A DNA stretch of 38,036 bases. Source: Terriglobia bacterium. Its GTDB lineage: Bacteria; Acidobacteriota; Terriglobia; UBA7540. Positions 25,122 to 34,500 of the stretch are shown in pieces. The translations under genes and the position numbers were made by a program. The first letter of the stretch is position 1. Every line of letters begins with the position of its first letter. Under the pieces are notes generated by a model that was not told the DNA's origin, searched no databases, and worked only from the letters and a program-made list of their open reading frames with translations. Where the stretch lies: NCBI GenBank assembly GCA_020072925.1, contig JAIQGA010000090.1, positions 1 through 38,036 of the forward strand, given 5' to 3'.

Positions 25122-25916
25122 ATGACGAAGAGCCGAGTTCTGAAAAAATTGCGAGCGGGGGATTTTGTGCGCGTCGCCTGCATCAATCGGGTGACCGATC
25201 CGTGGCTGGCCGAAGTCGCAGGAAAGCTGGATTTTGATGTCGTCTGGTTCGACATGGAGCATCGCCCATTCGAATATAATTCGATCAATCACCTCTCGCT
25301 GGCCTGTCGCGCCACGCAGATTGACTTGATGGTGCGCATCCGCAAGACGGGATATACGAGCGTGATGCGCGCGCTGGAGTTTGGCGGGAACGGCATCATG
25401 ATTCCACATTGCCGCAGCGTGGACGAAGCGCGGGAGTGGGTGGAGTTGACCCGCTTTCCGCCGCTGGGCCGCCGCGGGTATGACAGCGCCGGATCTGACG
25501 GTGAATACTCGCTCGGCGATCCTTTGGAGCACCTCCGGCAGGCCAATGAGGAGACTTTTTTGACGGTGCAAATTGAAGACCGCGAAGCCGTGGATTGCGT
25601 CGAGGGAATTGCCGCGATGGAAGGGGTCGACATCCTCTTTGTGGGGCCGGCCGATCTTTCCATCAGCTATGGTGTGCCGATGCAATTCGATTATCCGACG
25701 GTCCAACGCGCCATCGATCGCGTGGCGGACGCCGCGGCCAAGGCGGGGAAATGGTGGGGAACGGTTACGGATACCCCGGAGGCCGCGCAGAAGGCTCTGG
25801 ACCGGGGCGCGCGCATGGTTACGTGCTTCAATGACCATTTCGCCTTGGTCCATGGGTTGCAGAAGGCCCGGCGAGACTTTGAAGCGATCGCCATTTCTCA
25901 AGGCCCCATGAAATAG
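25122..25916 (+). CDS. HpcH/HpaI-family aldolase
   Basis: A 264-residue (beta/alpha)8 class II aldolase. DVVWFDMEHRPFEYNSI (catalytic His47 region), VRIRKTG (Arg72), the PPLGRRGY loop, VQIEDREAV (metal ligand Glu152) and FVGPADLSISYG (metal ligand Asp178) are all as expected. Members cleave 2-keto-3-deoxy sugar acids or 4-hydroxy-2-keto acids to pyruvate plus an aldehyde. That fits the dehydratase in this block, whose product would be such a keto acid. ATG 25122 follows AGGTGG; the longer open frame from 24951 lacks a site. An SDR gene follows 52 bases later on the same strand. Confidence 0.92.
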   Translation: MTKSRVLKKLRAGDFVRVACINRVTDPWLAEVAGKLDFDVVWFDMEHRPFEYNSINHLSLACRATQIDLMVRIRKTGYTSVMRALEFGGNGIMIPHCRSVDEAREWVELTRFPPLGRRGYDSAGSDGEYSLGDPLEHLRQANEETFLTVQIEDREAVDCVEGIAAMEGVDILFVGPADLSISYGVPMQFDYPTVQRAIDRVADAAAKAGKWWGTVTDTPEAAQKALDRGARMVTCFNDHFALVHGLQKARRDFEAIAISQGPMK

Positions 25917-25968
25917 ACGAAATCTTCCCGTTCGTGCGGGGGCCGAAGTTCCCAAGCGGGAGCCCATC

Positions 25969-26751
25969 ATGACCATTGAAGACGGCAGCAGATCGCTGCA
26001 AGGACGAAGAGCGATTGTGACGGGGGCCGGCAACGGTTTGGGTCTGGCCATCGCGCGCAAGTTCGTGGCTTCGGGTGCCAAGGTGTTGCTGGTGGATTGC
26101 GATCCTGTGGTCGAGACGCGCCCGAGCGAAGCAGAATTTCCGAAGGGGAGCGCTTTTGCCCTGACTAAGGATCTGGCGGACGCCGACGCTGCGCCGGTGG
26201 TCTTCCAGGCCGCCCGCATTACTCTGGGCACGGTCGATACGCTCATCAATAATGCGGCCTGGAGCCTCCACCGGCCGATGCTGGAGATGCCCGTGGCTGA
26301 GTTTGACCGCCTGGTGGCGATCAACCAGCGTGCGCCGTTTTTTCTTGCGACCGAATTCTTCCGGGCCGTTTCTCAGGCAGCGGAGAAACCCAGGGACCCG
26401 ACAATTGTTAATCTCGGGTCGATTAATGCTCTGGCAGGTAATCCTGAATTGGTGGCGTACGCCGGCACCAAGGGCGCCGTGGTGGCGATGACGCGCGCCA
26501 TGGCGGTGGAAATGGCGCCCCTGGGTATTCGCGTCAACAGCATTTCTCCGGGGTCCGTGGACACTGACTTTACGCGCAAGGTGATGGCCGAAAAGCATGT
26601 CGGTGGAGAGAATTTCTTTGGACGTAACCTCATCCAGCGTTTTGCCAGTTGCGAGGAGATCGCCGAGCTGGTGGCTTATCTGTGCAGCCCGGTCGCCACC
26701 TTTGTGACGGGAGCAAATTGGGTGATCGATGGCGGGTTTATGGCGCGATAG
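25969..26751 (+). CDS. short-chain dehydrogenase/reductase (SDR)
   Basis: A 260-residue classical SDR. It has TGAGNGLG at residues 18-25 for NAD(P) binding, VDCD near 42 (an acidic residue that favours NAD over NADP), NNAAW at 94-98, AINQ with Asn119, NLGSINA with catalytic Ser151, and YAGTK with Tyr164 and Lys168. The C-terminal TGANWVIDGGFMAR is typical. GGGAG lies 6 bases before the ATG. It is probably co-transcribed with the aldolase and oxidises a sugar, sugar acid or the released aldehyde/alcohol; the substrate is an inference from position. Confidence 0.93.
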   Translation: MTIEDGSRSLQGRRAIVTGAGNGLGLAIARKFVASGAKVLLVDCDPVVETRPSEAEFPKGSAFALTKDLADADAAPVVFQAARITLGTVDTLINNAAWSLHRPMLEMPVAEFDRLVAINQRAPFFLATEFFRAVSQAAEKPRDPTIVNLGSINALAGNPELVAYAGTKGAVVAMTRAMAVEMAPLGIRVNSISPGSVDTDFTRKVMAEKHVGGENFFGRNLIQRFASCEEIAELVAYLCSPVATFVTGANWVIDGGFMAR

Positions 26752-26918
26752 GGCCGCGACGGAGACAGTTAAGTTCCGCTGCGGCGCATCAGAAGTCGAA
26801 AGTCGAATGTCAAAGGTCGAAAGCAAATCCGGAGGAAGCCATTCGGGGTGAATTGGACAGGTCTCTAATCCAAGAGTCTCTGATTTCATTTCAGATTCCG
26901 AATTTTCAGATCCGCAAT

Positions 26919-26947
26919 CAAAAATCTAAAATCCAAAATCCAAAATC
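26919..26947. repeat. short tandem repeat of a 9-base unit
   Basis: About three units related to AAAATCCAA, A-rich and out of character with the surrounding GC-rich DNA. The last unit overlaps the stop codon of the - strand MFS gene. A second low-complexity stretch with about three imperfect copies of a GTCGAAAG-like unit is at 26793-26823. Both are common kinds of intergenic noise repeat and are not CRISPR. Confidence 0.6.
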
Positions 26948-28175
26948 ACTCGAGTGTTTTCCCCCGCGTTTCAGGCACGCCGAGCGCAAGGCCCGCGGCG
27001 ATTAGGAAGGCGATGGCGCAAATCCAGAAAGCCGAGCCTAGCCCGCCGTGCCCGGCCAGGATGCCGATGGCCCAAGGGGCCGCGGCGCTGAGCGCCCGGC
27101 CGAGGTTGTACGCGAAGCCCATGGCGGAGGCGCGGAAGGAAGTGGGGAAAAGTTCCGCGGTAATCGCGGCGAAGCCCGCGAACTGCCCCGTTGCGAAGAA
27201 CGCGAGGAGCGGCCCGACCGCCAGTAGAAGGATGGCCACGTGCGCATGCGCGTAGACGGGAACCAGCGCTGCCGCTAAGAGCAGAAATCCCACATAGGTT
27301 ATCTTCCGCCCGGCCGCATCGCTGAAAAAACCATAAAGCACCGAGCCCAAACACATTCCCGCTTGCATGACCAGGATCCACTCGGCGGAGGCGGCGATGG
27401 ACAGTCCTCTTCCTCCCTGGGACACGGGCATCGCGAGGTAGGAAGGAATCCAGGTGAATAATCCCCACCAGGCGAACAAGGCTGCGGCATTGATCAAAAC
27501 GACAAGCAGAATCAACCCACGATAGGGCTTCGCGAAGAAGGCGCTGGCAATCGGCGCGCTGCTGCTGGAAGTCTGACCGGCCTTCCACAGCGGCGACTCT
27601 TCGACCTTCCGGCTGATCCAGAGGGTCAGGAGGGCAGGGAGCACGCCCACGAAGAAAACCGCGCGCCATCCCCAGCGCGGCATTACCAGGGCTGCAACGA
27701 CGGCGGCGCACGCGTAGCCTGCCGCGTAACCGCTTTGCATCAGGCCCAGCGCTTTGCCACGGTGTTCAGGTTTCCAGGTTTCGGAGACCAGCGCGGCGCC
27801 GGTTCCCCACTCGCCGCCCATGCCCAACCCCACGATGCAGCGAAAAACTACAAGCTCCCCGAGGCCGCTCGACAGGCCGCAGGCCGCGGTGGCCAAGGAA
27901 TAGGTCGCGATGCTCACGATTAGAGCCGTCCGCCGGCCGAGCCGGTCGGCGAGGACGCCGAACAGCAGTCCCCCGACACCCGAAGCGATCAGGGTCACCG
28001 AGGCGAGCAGCCCGGCCTGGGCGGTCGAGAGATGAAGTTCCCTCAGGAGTTCGCTGATGACCATGCTGTACAACGTGACGTCCATGCCATCGAGCATCCA
28101 ACCGAGGCCGCTCGCCAGAAGCGCGCGCCGGCTGCTCGGAGAGGCGGACGTGAGGAATTCCAGGGGATTCGCCAC
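26946..28175 (-). CDS. MFS transporter, aromatic/sugar-acid symporter type
   Basis: About 409 residues and 12 membrane helices. GWMLDGMDVTLYSMVISEL in helix 1 with its Asp pair, LADRLGRRTALI between helices 2 and 3, and GLGMGGEWGTGAALVSE in helix 4 are typical of the metabolite:H+ and aromatic acid:H+ symporter branches of the MFS. It probably imports an organic or sugar acid. The start is uncertain: GTG 28175 (VANPLEFLTS) with a weak AGGT upstream is preferred, since the residues before it in the open frame to 28244 look unlike a transporter and cover a GC-rich hairpin. It is convergent with the SDR gene. Confidence 0.88.
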   Translation of the reverse strand: MANPLEFLTSASPSSRRALLASGLGWMLDGMDVTLYSMVISELLRELHLSTAQAGLLASVTLIASGVGGLLFGVLADRLGRRTALIVSIATYSLATAACGLSSGLGELVVFRCIVGLGMGGEWGTGAALVSETWKPEHRGKALGLMQSGYAAGYACAAVVAALVMPRWGWRAVFFVGVLPALLTLWISRKVEESPLWKAGQTSSSSAPIASAFFAKPYRGLILLVVLINAAALFAWWGLFTWIPSYLAMPVSQGGRGLSIAASAEWILVMQAGMCLGSVLYGFFSDAAGRKITYVGFLLLAAALVPVYAHAHVAILLLAVGPLLAFFATGQFAGFAAITAELFPTSFRASAMGFAYNLGRALSAAAPWAIGILAGHGGLGSAFWICAIAFLIAAGLALGVPETRGKTLE

Positions 28176-28443
28176 AAGAATGACCTGCGCGGAGTATAGC
28201 CTAAATGCGCTGGCGCGGGGCGTCCCGCCCTTCGAATGGGGCACAAAGGCTTGAGTATTGCCTGCGACTGAGGGCCTGACTTAGTGCTTGTATCAGACTG
28301 GAGATTGTGGTAGGAATAGCTCGCCTATCGGTAGCCAATTATCCTTGCGACAAGCTACACAGCCGAGCCGCACGGACCAAATCTAGATTGGGAACGGCCT
28401 GTAAATTAGGAGCCATCGGGCCACCGGAAAAGGAGAGCAACGC

Positions 28444-28938
28444 ATGGCAACTTGTGCGAAGTGTGGCGGGCAATTACTTGAGGGAGCAACATTCTGCGGG
28501 TCTTGCGGGACCCCAGTGACCAGTACCGCAAGTACCGCGCCGGTCGCGAGCGGTGGCGCGGCAGCGTCGGCTGCCCCAGCAACCGCCAGCAGCGGATTGG
28601 CACCCAACGTGGCAGGGGCACTGGCGTACGTCACGCTCATTCCTCCCATTCTCTTCCTGGTGATGGAACCTTATAACAAAGACAAGTTCATCAGGTTCCA
28701 TTCGTTTCAATGCCTGTTCCTCACCGGTGGCGTGATCGTGGCCTCAATCGTGGTGATGATCCTCTCGTTTATTCTCGGGCTAATTCCTGTAATCGGCTGG
28801 ATCATTGGCCTCCTCATTTGGTTAGGGTTCTCCATCGGGTTCTTCGTTCTGTGGGTCCTCTGCATCTACAAGGCCTATCAGAACCAGCGCTGGGAACTGC
28901 CGGTGATTGGCAAGCTGGCGGCCCAGCAGGCAGGCTAA
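28444..28938 (+). CDS. zinc-ribbon membrane protein (DUF4870/Tic20-like)
   Basis: A 164-residue protein. The N-terminus ATCAKCGGQLLEGATFCGSC is a zinc ribbon (Cys4, 7, 18, 21). An Ala/Ser/Thr linker leads to a membrane domain with about three helices (LAYVTLIPPILFLVMEPYNK, then VIVASIVVMILSFILGLIPV and IGLLIWLGFSIGFFVLWVLC). The EPYNKDKFIRFHSFQCL phrase is the hallmark of DUF4870-type proteins. The ribbon faces the cytosol. Function is unknown; the same zinc-ribbon plus linker design recurs in the FHA proteins downstream. AAGGAG precedes the ATG. A terminator-like hairpin follows. Confidence 0.88.
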   Translation: MATCAKCGGQLLEGATFCGSCGTPVTSTASTAPVASGGAAASAAPATASSGLAPNVAGALAYVTLIPPILFLVMEPYNKDKFIRFHSFQCLFLTGGVIVASIVVMILSFILGLIPVIGWIIGLLIWLGFSIGFFVLWVLCIYKAYQNQRWELPVIGKLAAQQAG

Positions 28939-28972
28939 CCTTCTCACCGCAAGGCAGACGGCCAAAGTACAC

Positions 28973-29004
28973 GAGCGGCGGATCGTCCGCCGCTCTTCTG
29001 CTTT
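28973..29004 (+). terminator. rho-independent terminator-like hairpin
   Basis: A perfect 10-base stem, GAGCGGCGGA-TCG-TCCGCCGCTC, is followed by TTCTGCTTT. It lies 34 bases after the stop of the zinc-ribbon membrane protein gene. The T-run is interrupted, so strength is uncertain. Confidence 0.7.
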
Positions 29005-29223
29005 CAAGGCGAGAATCGTGGTTCCCAAATCTGGTTTTTCACTTGACAATTTCATAAAGGGAGGGCAAGGTAGCACGTTTCGGTGAAACGGCATGCCGTT
29101 TGCAGGGGAAGGGGCGCCGCGGGACAGATTCCCGCAGATCGCGAAAGGAGTCCTCAGCCTCGGCCGGCATTCGGAGCCGACAAGCCGTTCTGTCAAAGGC
29201 CGATCGCTGGACGTTTGTGTTCT

Positions 29224-30186
29224 ATGGGTGTCTTGGTTTGCTTTCACGACCGGTGCTTTGACGGCGCATGCTCGGCGGCGGTATTTACGCGTCTTTACCA
29301 CCGTTGTGTCGATCCCCGGAGGGACTTCCGCTATCGCGGTTTGATGCATCGAGCCGGCCAGCTCTTTGACGAAAGCATGTTCGATGCGGAAGAAAACGCC
29401 ATTGTCGATTTCAAATACTCCAGTTCCAACCGTCTGACGTGGTGGTTTGACCATCACCAGAGCGCCTTCCTGACCGAAGCCGATGCCCGGCACTTTTACC
29501 AGGACAAGAGCGGGAAGAAGTTCTACGGCCCCGATTACCGGTCCTGCACGAAGTTCATCGCCGAGACCGGGAAGAAGCATTTTGGATTTGAAGCGCCCGA
29601 ACTCGATGAACTCGTCGAGTGGGCGGACCTGATCGATGGCGCCCGGTATCCTGACACCCGGACCGCCGTGGAGATGCACCAGCCGGCGACCCAGCTTACG
29701 CTGGTCATCGAGGGCATACGCGACCGGGATTTCTGCGTCAATTTAATTCCGGAACTCCTCTCCAAGTCGCTCAAGGAGATCATGGCGCTGCCCCATATCC
29801 GGAGCGTTTTTGACCAGCTTTACGCTCAGCATTTGAAGACCATTGAGGTCATTCGCGCCTGTGCGGAGTTGAAAGACGGTGTCGTGTTTTTCGACGTGTC
29901 GGACCAGGGCTTCGAGGGTTTCAACAAATTCATTCCTTATTACCTGTTTCCGGCAGCCGTCTACAGCGTCGCGCTCAGCCGTTCCCAGGAGCGCATCAAG
30001 ATCGGCGTGGGGAGCAACCCCTGGAGCGCGCGTCCCAAGATGGCCAATCTGGCCAGCATCTGCGAACGCTACGGCGGAGGTGGTCATGCGAAGGTCGCGG
30101 CAATTTCCTTGCCCCCCACCGATCTCACTCGCGCCCGAGAAGTCGCCCGGGAGATTGTGCAAGAACTTCGTGGCACTCTCGTATAA
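29224..30186 (+). CDS. DHH-family phosphoesterase
   Basis: A 320-residue protein with FHDRCFDGACSAAV (His8, Asp13, motif I), VDFKY with Asp62 (motif II), WWFDHHQSAF (Asp76-His77-His78, motif III) and a C-terminal GGGGHAKVAA, the substrate-binding glycine motif of DHHA1-type domains. Members hydrolyse short RNAs (nanoRNase), cyclic dinucleotides or polyphosphates with Mn2+. It is cytosolic. ATG 29224 is chosen because the homology starts there, but no ribosome-binding site is visible; the open frame to 29083 has no homology-like content. Substrate unknown. Confidence 0.87.
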   Translation: MGVLVCFHDRCFDGACSAAVFTRLYHRCVDPRRDFRYRGLMHRAGQLFDESMFDAEENAIVDFKYSSSNRLTWWFDHHQSAFLTEADARHFYQDKSGKKFYGPDYRSCTKFIAETGKKHFGFEAPELDELVEWADLIDGARYPDTRTAVEMHQPATQLTLVIEGIRDRDFCVNLIPELLSKSLKEIMALPHIRSVFDQLYAQHLKTIEVIRACAELKDGVVFFDVSDQGFEGFNKFIPYYLFPAAVYSVALSRSQERIKIGVGSNPWSARPKMANLASICERYGGGGHAKVAAISLPPTDLTRAREVAREIVQELRGTLV

Positions 30187-30478
30187 CCCGACACCCGCCG
30201 ACTAGGGGGAGCTCTCCGTGTTCTTCAACTTGACTCAGTGAGGACTCGCCGGAGGGCGATAGGGCAAGCCGCTTGCGGTGGACGGACCGGTATGGTAAGA
30301 AGGAGCAGACGCCGTAACCCTTGAAAGCCATTTTGCCGGAAAGTCTGCTGCAGGTTGCACAGCGGCCTGCAGGCATGAGGTTGAGTGCGAGTGGGCATTC
30401 CCGGGTTAGCGCGCAGACCGGTCTCGATGGAGCGACGGAACCAGGAGCAGAATAGGGCGAGCGAAGAGGAAAGGGAGA

Positions 30479-31396
30479 ATGGAGAGCGTGGCTGAGCCGG
30501 CGGGGGCAGGACCGAGCGCGATCGACATTAGCCTTTACGGCATGTCCGACGTCGGTCGCGTGCGCAAGAACAATGAAGACAACTTCGTCGTGTGCAACCT
30601 GACCACCGGCGAGGTGGGTTTAACACCCTCCCTGCGCGCGCATCACCTGGGCGAGCGCGGGTCGCTCTTTATCGTGGCGGACGGCATGGGGGGCGAAGCG
30701 AGCGGGGAAGTCGCCAGCCAGATCTGCACGGTGACCGTCCCCAAACGGCTCTACGATAATTTGAAATCCCTCGGGCAGGTCAGCGAAAGCAACTTCGTCC
30801 TGCTGTTGCGCGAAGCCATCGAATTTGCCAACCAGATCATTTTTCAAAAGGCGCAGGGCAATCCCTCCTTCCGAGGAATGGGGACCACCACCACCGCCGC
30901 GGCGCTGTTCGGTCCTTATCTGTATGTGGCACAGGTGGGCGACTCGCGCGCCTACCTCATCCGCGGCGGGAACATCCTGCAATTGACCCGCGACCAGACG
31001 CTGCTGAATTATTTGAAAGAAATAGGCGCGGAGGTGTCTCCCGAACCTGAAAAGGACAGCCGCAAAAGTATTCTGACGCAGGCCGTGGGCAGCAGCGAGA
31101 CGCTGGATGTGAAGGTGACTTACACGAAGGTACGCCAGGGCGATCGCATTCTGCTCTGCAGCGATGGACTGTACAACATGGTGCCGGGCGATAAGATACT
31201 CGCCATTATGTCGGGCTCGGACACACTGGCGGATAAATGCAAGAAACTCATCGAACACGCCAACGCACAAGGGGGTACGGATAACATCACGATGATCGTG
31301 GCCGAGTTCGGCGGCCCCGGCCTTCCTCCGCCGGATGCCACGGCGGCCATCGAACTGAAGGAATTCAGCGAGGAAGATTTCAAAGCCAACCCTTAG
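30479..31396 (+). CDS. PP2C-type serine/threonine phosphatase
   Basis: A 305-residue protein with the ordered PP2C motifs: SDVGRVRKNNEDNF, FIVADGMGGEASGE, GMGTTTTAAALF, QVGDSRAYLIRGG, ILLCSDGLYNMV and GGTDNITMIVAEF. The Asp residues in these bind the two metal ions. It removes phosphate from Ser/Thr and would reverse marks read by the FHA domains encoded just downstream. No membrane segment is present. AGAGGA precedes the ATG. Nothing notable was seen in the 292 bases before it. The FHA-ABC gene starts 126 bases later on the same strand, so shared expression is likely. Confidence 0.94.
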   Translation: MESVAEPAGAGPSAIDISLYGMSDVGRVRKNNEDNFVVCNLTTGEVGLTPSLRAHHLGERGSLFIVADGMGGEASGEVASQICTVTVPKRLYDNLKSLGQVSESNFVLLLREAIEFANQIIFQKAQGNPSFRGMGTTTTAAALFGPYLYVAQVGDSRAYLIRGGNILQLTRDQTLLNYLKEIGAEVSPEPEKDSRKSILTQAVGSSETLDVKVTYTKVRQGDRILLCSDGLYNMVPGDKILAIMSGSDTLADKCKKLIEHANAQGGTDNITMIVAEFGGPGLPPPDATAAIELKEFSEEDFKANP

Positions 31397-31522
31397 CGTC
31401 CGCGGCGGACCTTTCACGAGGCCTCCGGGGTCGCCGCAAGGGCCCGGTGATTCGTGCCGAGCGGATGGCCATCAGATCGCGGCTATGGCTGGAACGCGCG
31501 AGGGGAGCGGAGGGTCTAAGCC

Positions 31523-34500
31523 ATGAGGTGCCCTGGCTGCGGCGAAGTCAATGAGGAGGGCTACCGCTTTTGCCGCGCGTGCGGGCGGGTATTGCCCGAG
31601 GTGGATCAAGCCCCGCACGCCACGGCCAGCGTGGCCGCCACCCTTGCCGCGGAGGTGCCAGCTCCTACCACTGTCGCTCCTGCTCCCGAGCGTCCCGTCT
31701 ACAAATTAATCGCCACCTCCGGCCTGCTGCGTGGCCGGACATTCACCATCGGACCGAAAGGGCTGGCGATCGGTCGCGATCCCACGCACTGCCAGGTGCT
31801 TGTTGCCGACGACGAAGTCTCGCGCCTCCACGCCTGGGTAGGCTACAACGACGCCGGCAACGTGGTGATCCGTGACAGCCATTCGGCCAACGGCACATTT
31901 GTGAATCAGGTTCGCATTCAAGAGAAAGTCTTGAAGCCCGCCGACGAAGTTTCCGTGGGCACGGGGCGGCGCCACCTTTTCCGCATCGAGTCCGCCGAGG
32001 CCGTCGCCGGACGGGATATGGTGACGGAACTCGTGTCACCGGACAAGGCGGGTGGACTTCCCAGGGGAACCTCGGTGATCAGCCCGGTGGAAGCCGCGGT
32101 GGCCCGCGAGCGCGACCGGTCAGAGGAAGGGACCGTCGCCATCAAAGTGACCGACCGCCTCGCGCGCCCTCATCTCGACTTGATTGTGGACAAGTACGCC
32201 GTCAAGAGCGTGGACATACCCGAAAGCGGCTTGACGGTTGGGCGGGATCCCACGCAGTGCCAGTTGATCATGGATCACCCCTCCGTCTCTGCCCTCCACG
32301 CGGAGTTCAAGGTCAAGGACGGCTCGGTTTCGCTGGCTGACCGCTCCACCAACGGCACGTTTGTGAATGGCCTTCGCGCCACCACCGTCGACCTCCACGA
32401 CGGGGATTACATTACGTTTGGGCGTTATGCGGGAAAGTCCCTTATCTTCCGGACGGGTCTTGAGCCGGAGCTGAAATCGGAAAAGGTGGACCTCAGTAAA
32501 GACCGCATCACGATTGGTCGCGACGCGTCGAGTGATGTGGTTATCGATCATCCTGTCGTCTCCAAGCATCATGCCGAGATCGTCAAGCAGAACGGCAAGG
32601 TCTTTCTGGTAGACCTGGGCTCGACCAACGGAACGTTCGTTAACGGCATCAAGGTCAAGCGGCACCAGTTGCAGGAATTGGACCGGATCGTGATCGGCCC
32701 TTCGGAACTGCACTTTTCCGGCGCCAGCCTTTCCCGCGCACCGGACACGCGCGTGGTGCGGCTCGATTCGGTCGGCGTGACGTTCCAGGTTACGGACCGC
32801 AACACGGGCAGGCCCAAGTTGCTCCTTGATGAGATCTCCTTGGCGGTAAAGCCCAAGGAATTGATCGGTCTTCTGGGGCCGAGCGGGGCGGGAAAATCCA
32901 CTCTGATGAACGCCCTCAACGGTTTTGTCAAGCCGACACAGGGTCAGGTGCTCTACAACCGCGAAGAGCTTTATCAGAACCTGGACGCGCTCAAGTCCAC
33001 CATCGGCTTTGTGCCTCAAGAAGACATCATGCACCGCCAACTGACGGTGCGCCGCTGCCTTTATTACGCCGCGAAGCTGCGCCTGCCGGAAGACGTCTCG
33101 GACGAGGAAATCAACCGGCGCGTGGAGGAAATGCTGGATATCCTGAAGCTGGACCAGGCGCGCTGGGATAATCCGGTCGCCACCTTGAGCGGCGGGCAAC
33201 GAAAACGCGTGAGCCTGGGGATCGAACTGCTGCCCAAACCCGGCGTCCTGTTTTTGGATGAGCCGACGGCCGGGCTCGACCCCCGCACCGAAACTCTGAT
33301 GATGATGCTCTTCCGCCAACTGGCCAACCAGGGCTCGACGATCATCATCACCACGCACTTGATGGGTTCATTTGGCGTCCTGGACAAAGTCGTAGTGCTG
33401 GTCCAAGGCCGCCTGGCGTACTACGGCCCGGGAACGAAGTTCCTGGAATACTTCAAGGCTGAGGCACCGCCCGACGTTTACGACGATCTCACGGATAACA
33501 ACACCGAGCCGTACGCGTTGGAACTGAAAAAGCGCTTCTCGGAATCGCCCCTCTATCAGGAATTGATTGCCGAGCCGCTCAAAGTCGCGGCTGCCGAGAG
33601 GGCCTCCGCCGCGGCCGCTCCTACCCCGGCGTCGCGCGCGAGAGCCAAAGCGTTCAGCCTGCATCAACTGGCGGTGCTGGCGCACCGCAACTGGGAATTG
33701 AAGTTCGGCGACCGGACGCAAACCCTGCTTTTGTTTCTCCAGGCGCCCATTGTCGCCTTGCTGGTGGCGCTCATGGCCGGCGCGCCGAACCAAGTCCAGA
33801 CCATCTTCATGGCCATGTTTGCCGCGCTGTGGTTTGGCTGCTCAAATTCCGTGCGCGAGATTGTCGACGAGCAGACGATTTACCGCCGCGAGCGGCAAAC
33901 CGGATTGAAGATTCCCTCCTACGTTCTTTCCAAGCTCGCCATCCTGTCTCTCATCGCCCTGGCACAGTGTGTTTCGGTGATCGTCATCCTGATGGGGGTC
34001 CGACACGCTCTTGCCTTAAGCCTCCCGGAGGTGCTGGCGGCCGTCGGGATCATGTTTCTGGTAGCGGTGAATGGGACGATCGTCGGCCTCTTGATTTCCG
34101 CCCTGGTGCGGACGCCGGAGATGGCGCTCACGATCTTCCCCTTGGTGATGATTCCTGAGTTGCTCCTCTGCGGCCTGTTCCTGCCCGTGCGGCCTGTGCA
34201 GACGATCATCCCCATAACCGTCGAACAGCTCTTCGAAGGAAAGATGTTCGCGCAGCCCGAAGCCAAGGCGAAAGCGCGTGACATGCTGAACCCTCCCGGC
34301 ACCGCGGCCCAGACGCCCGCTGAGCAGGCCGCCGAGACAACCGCGAAGCAGGGCGAATTCGCACATCAAGTCGTGGGAGCCGTGGCGCCCTCGCCGGAGG
34401 TCAGGAAGATCATGCACAAGTACACGCCTGCGCCGTCGGCGGGCATGCCGATTTTCGCCCGCTGGCTTTCTGCCCTCACGGTCTCGCGCTGGGGGCTGGA

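Noticed and set aside
26919-26947. Start of a CRISPR array
   Set aside because: The units are 9 bases, contiguous and without spacers, and there are no cas genes. The short repeats near 15686-15725 (TCACTTGTCACTCGTCACT) are likewise simple tandem noise.
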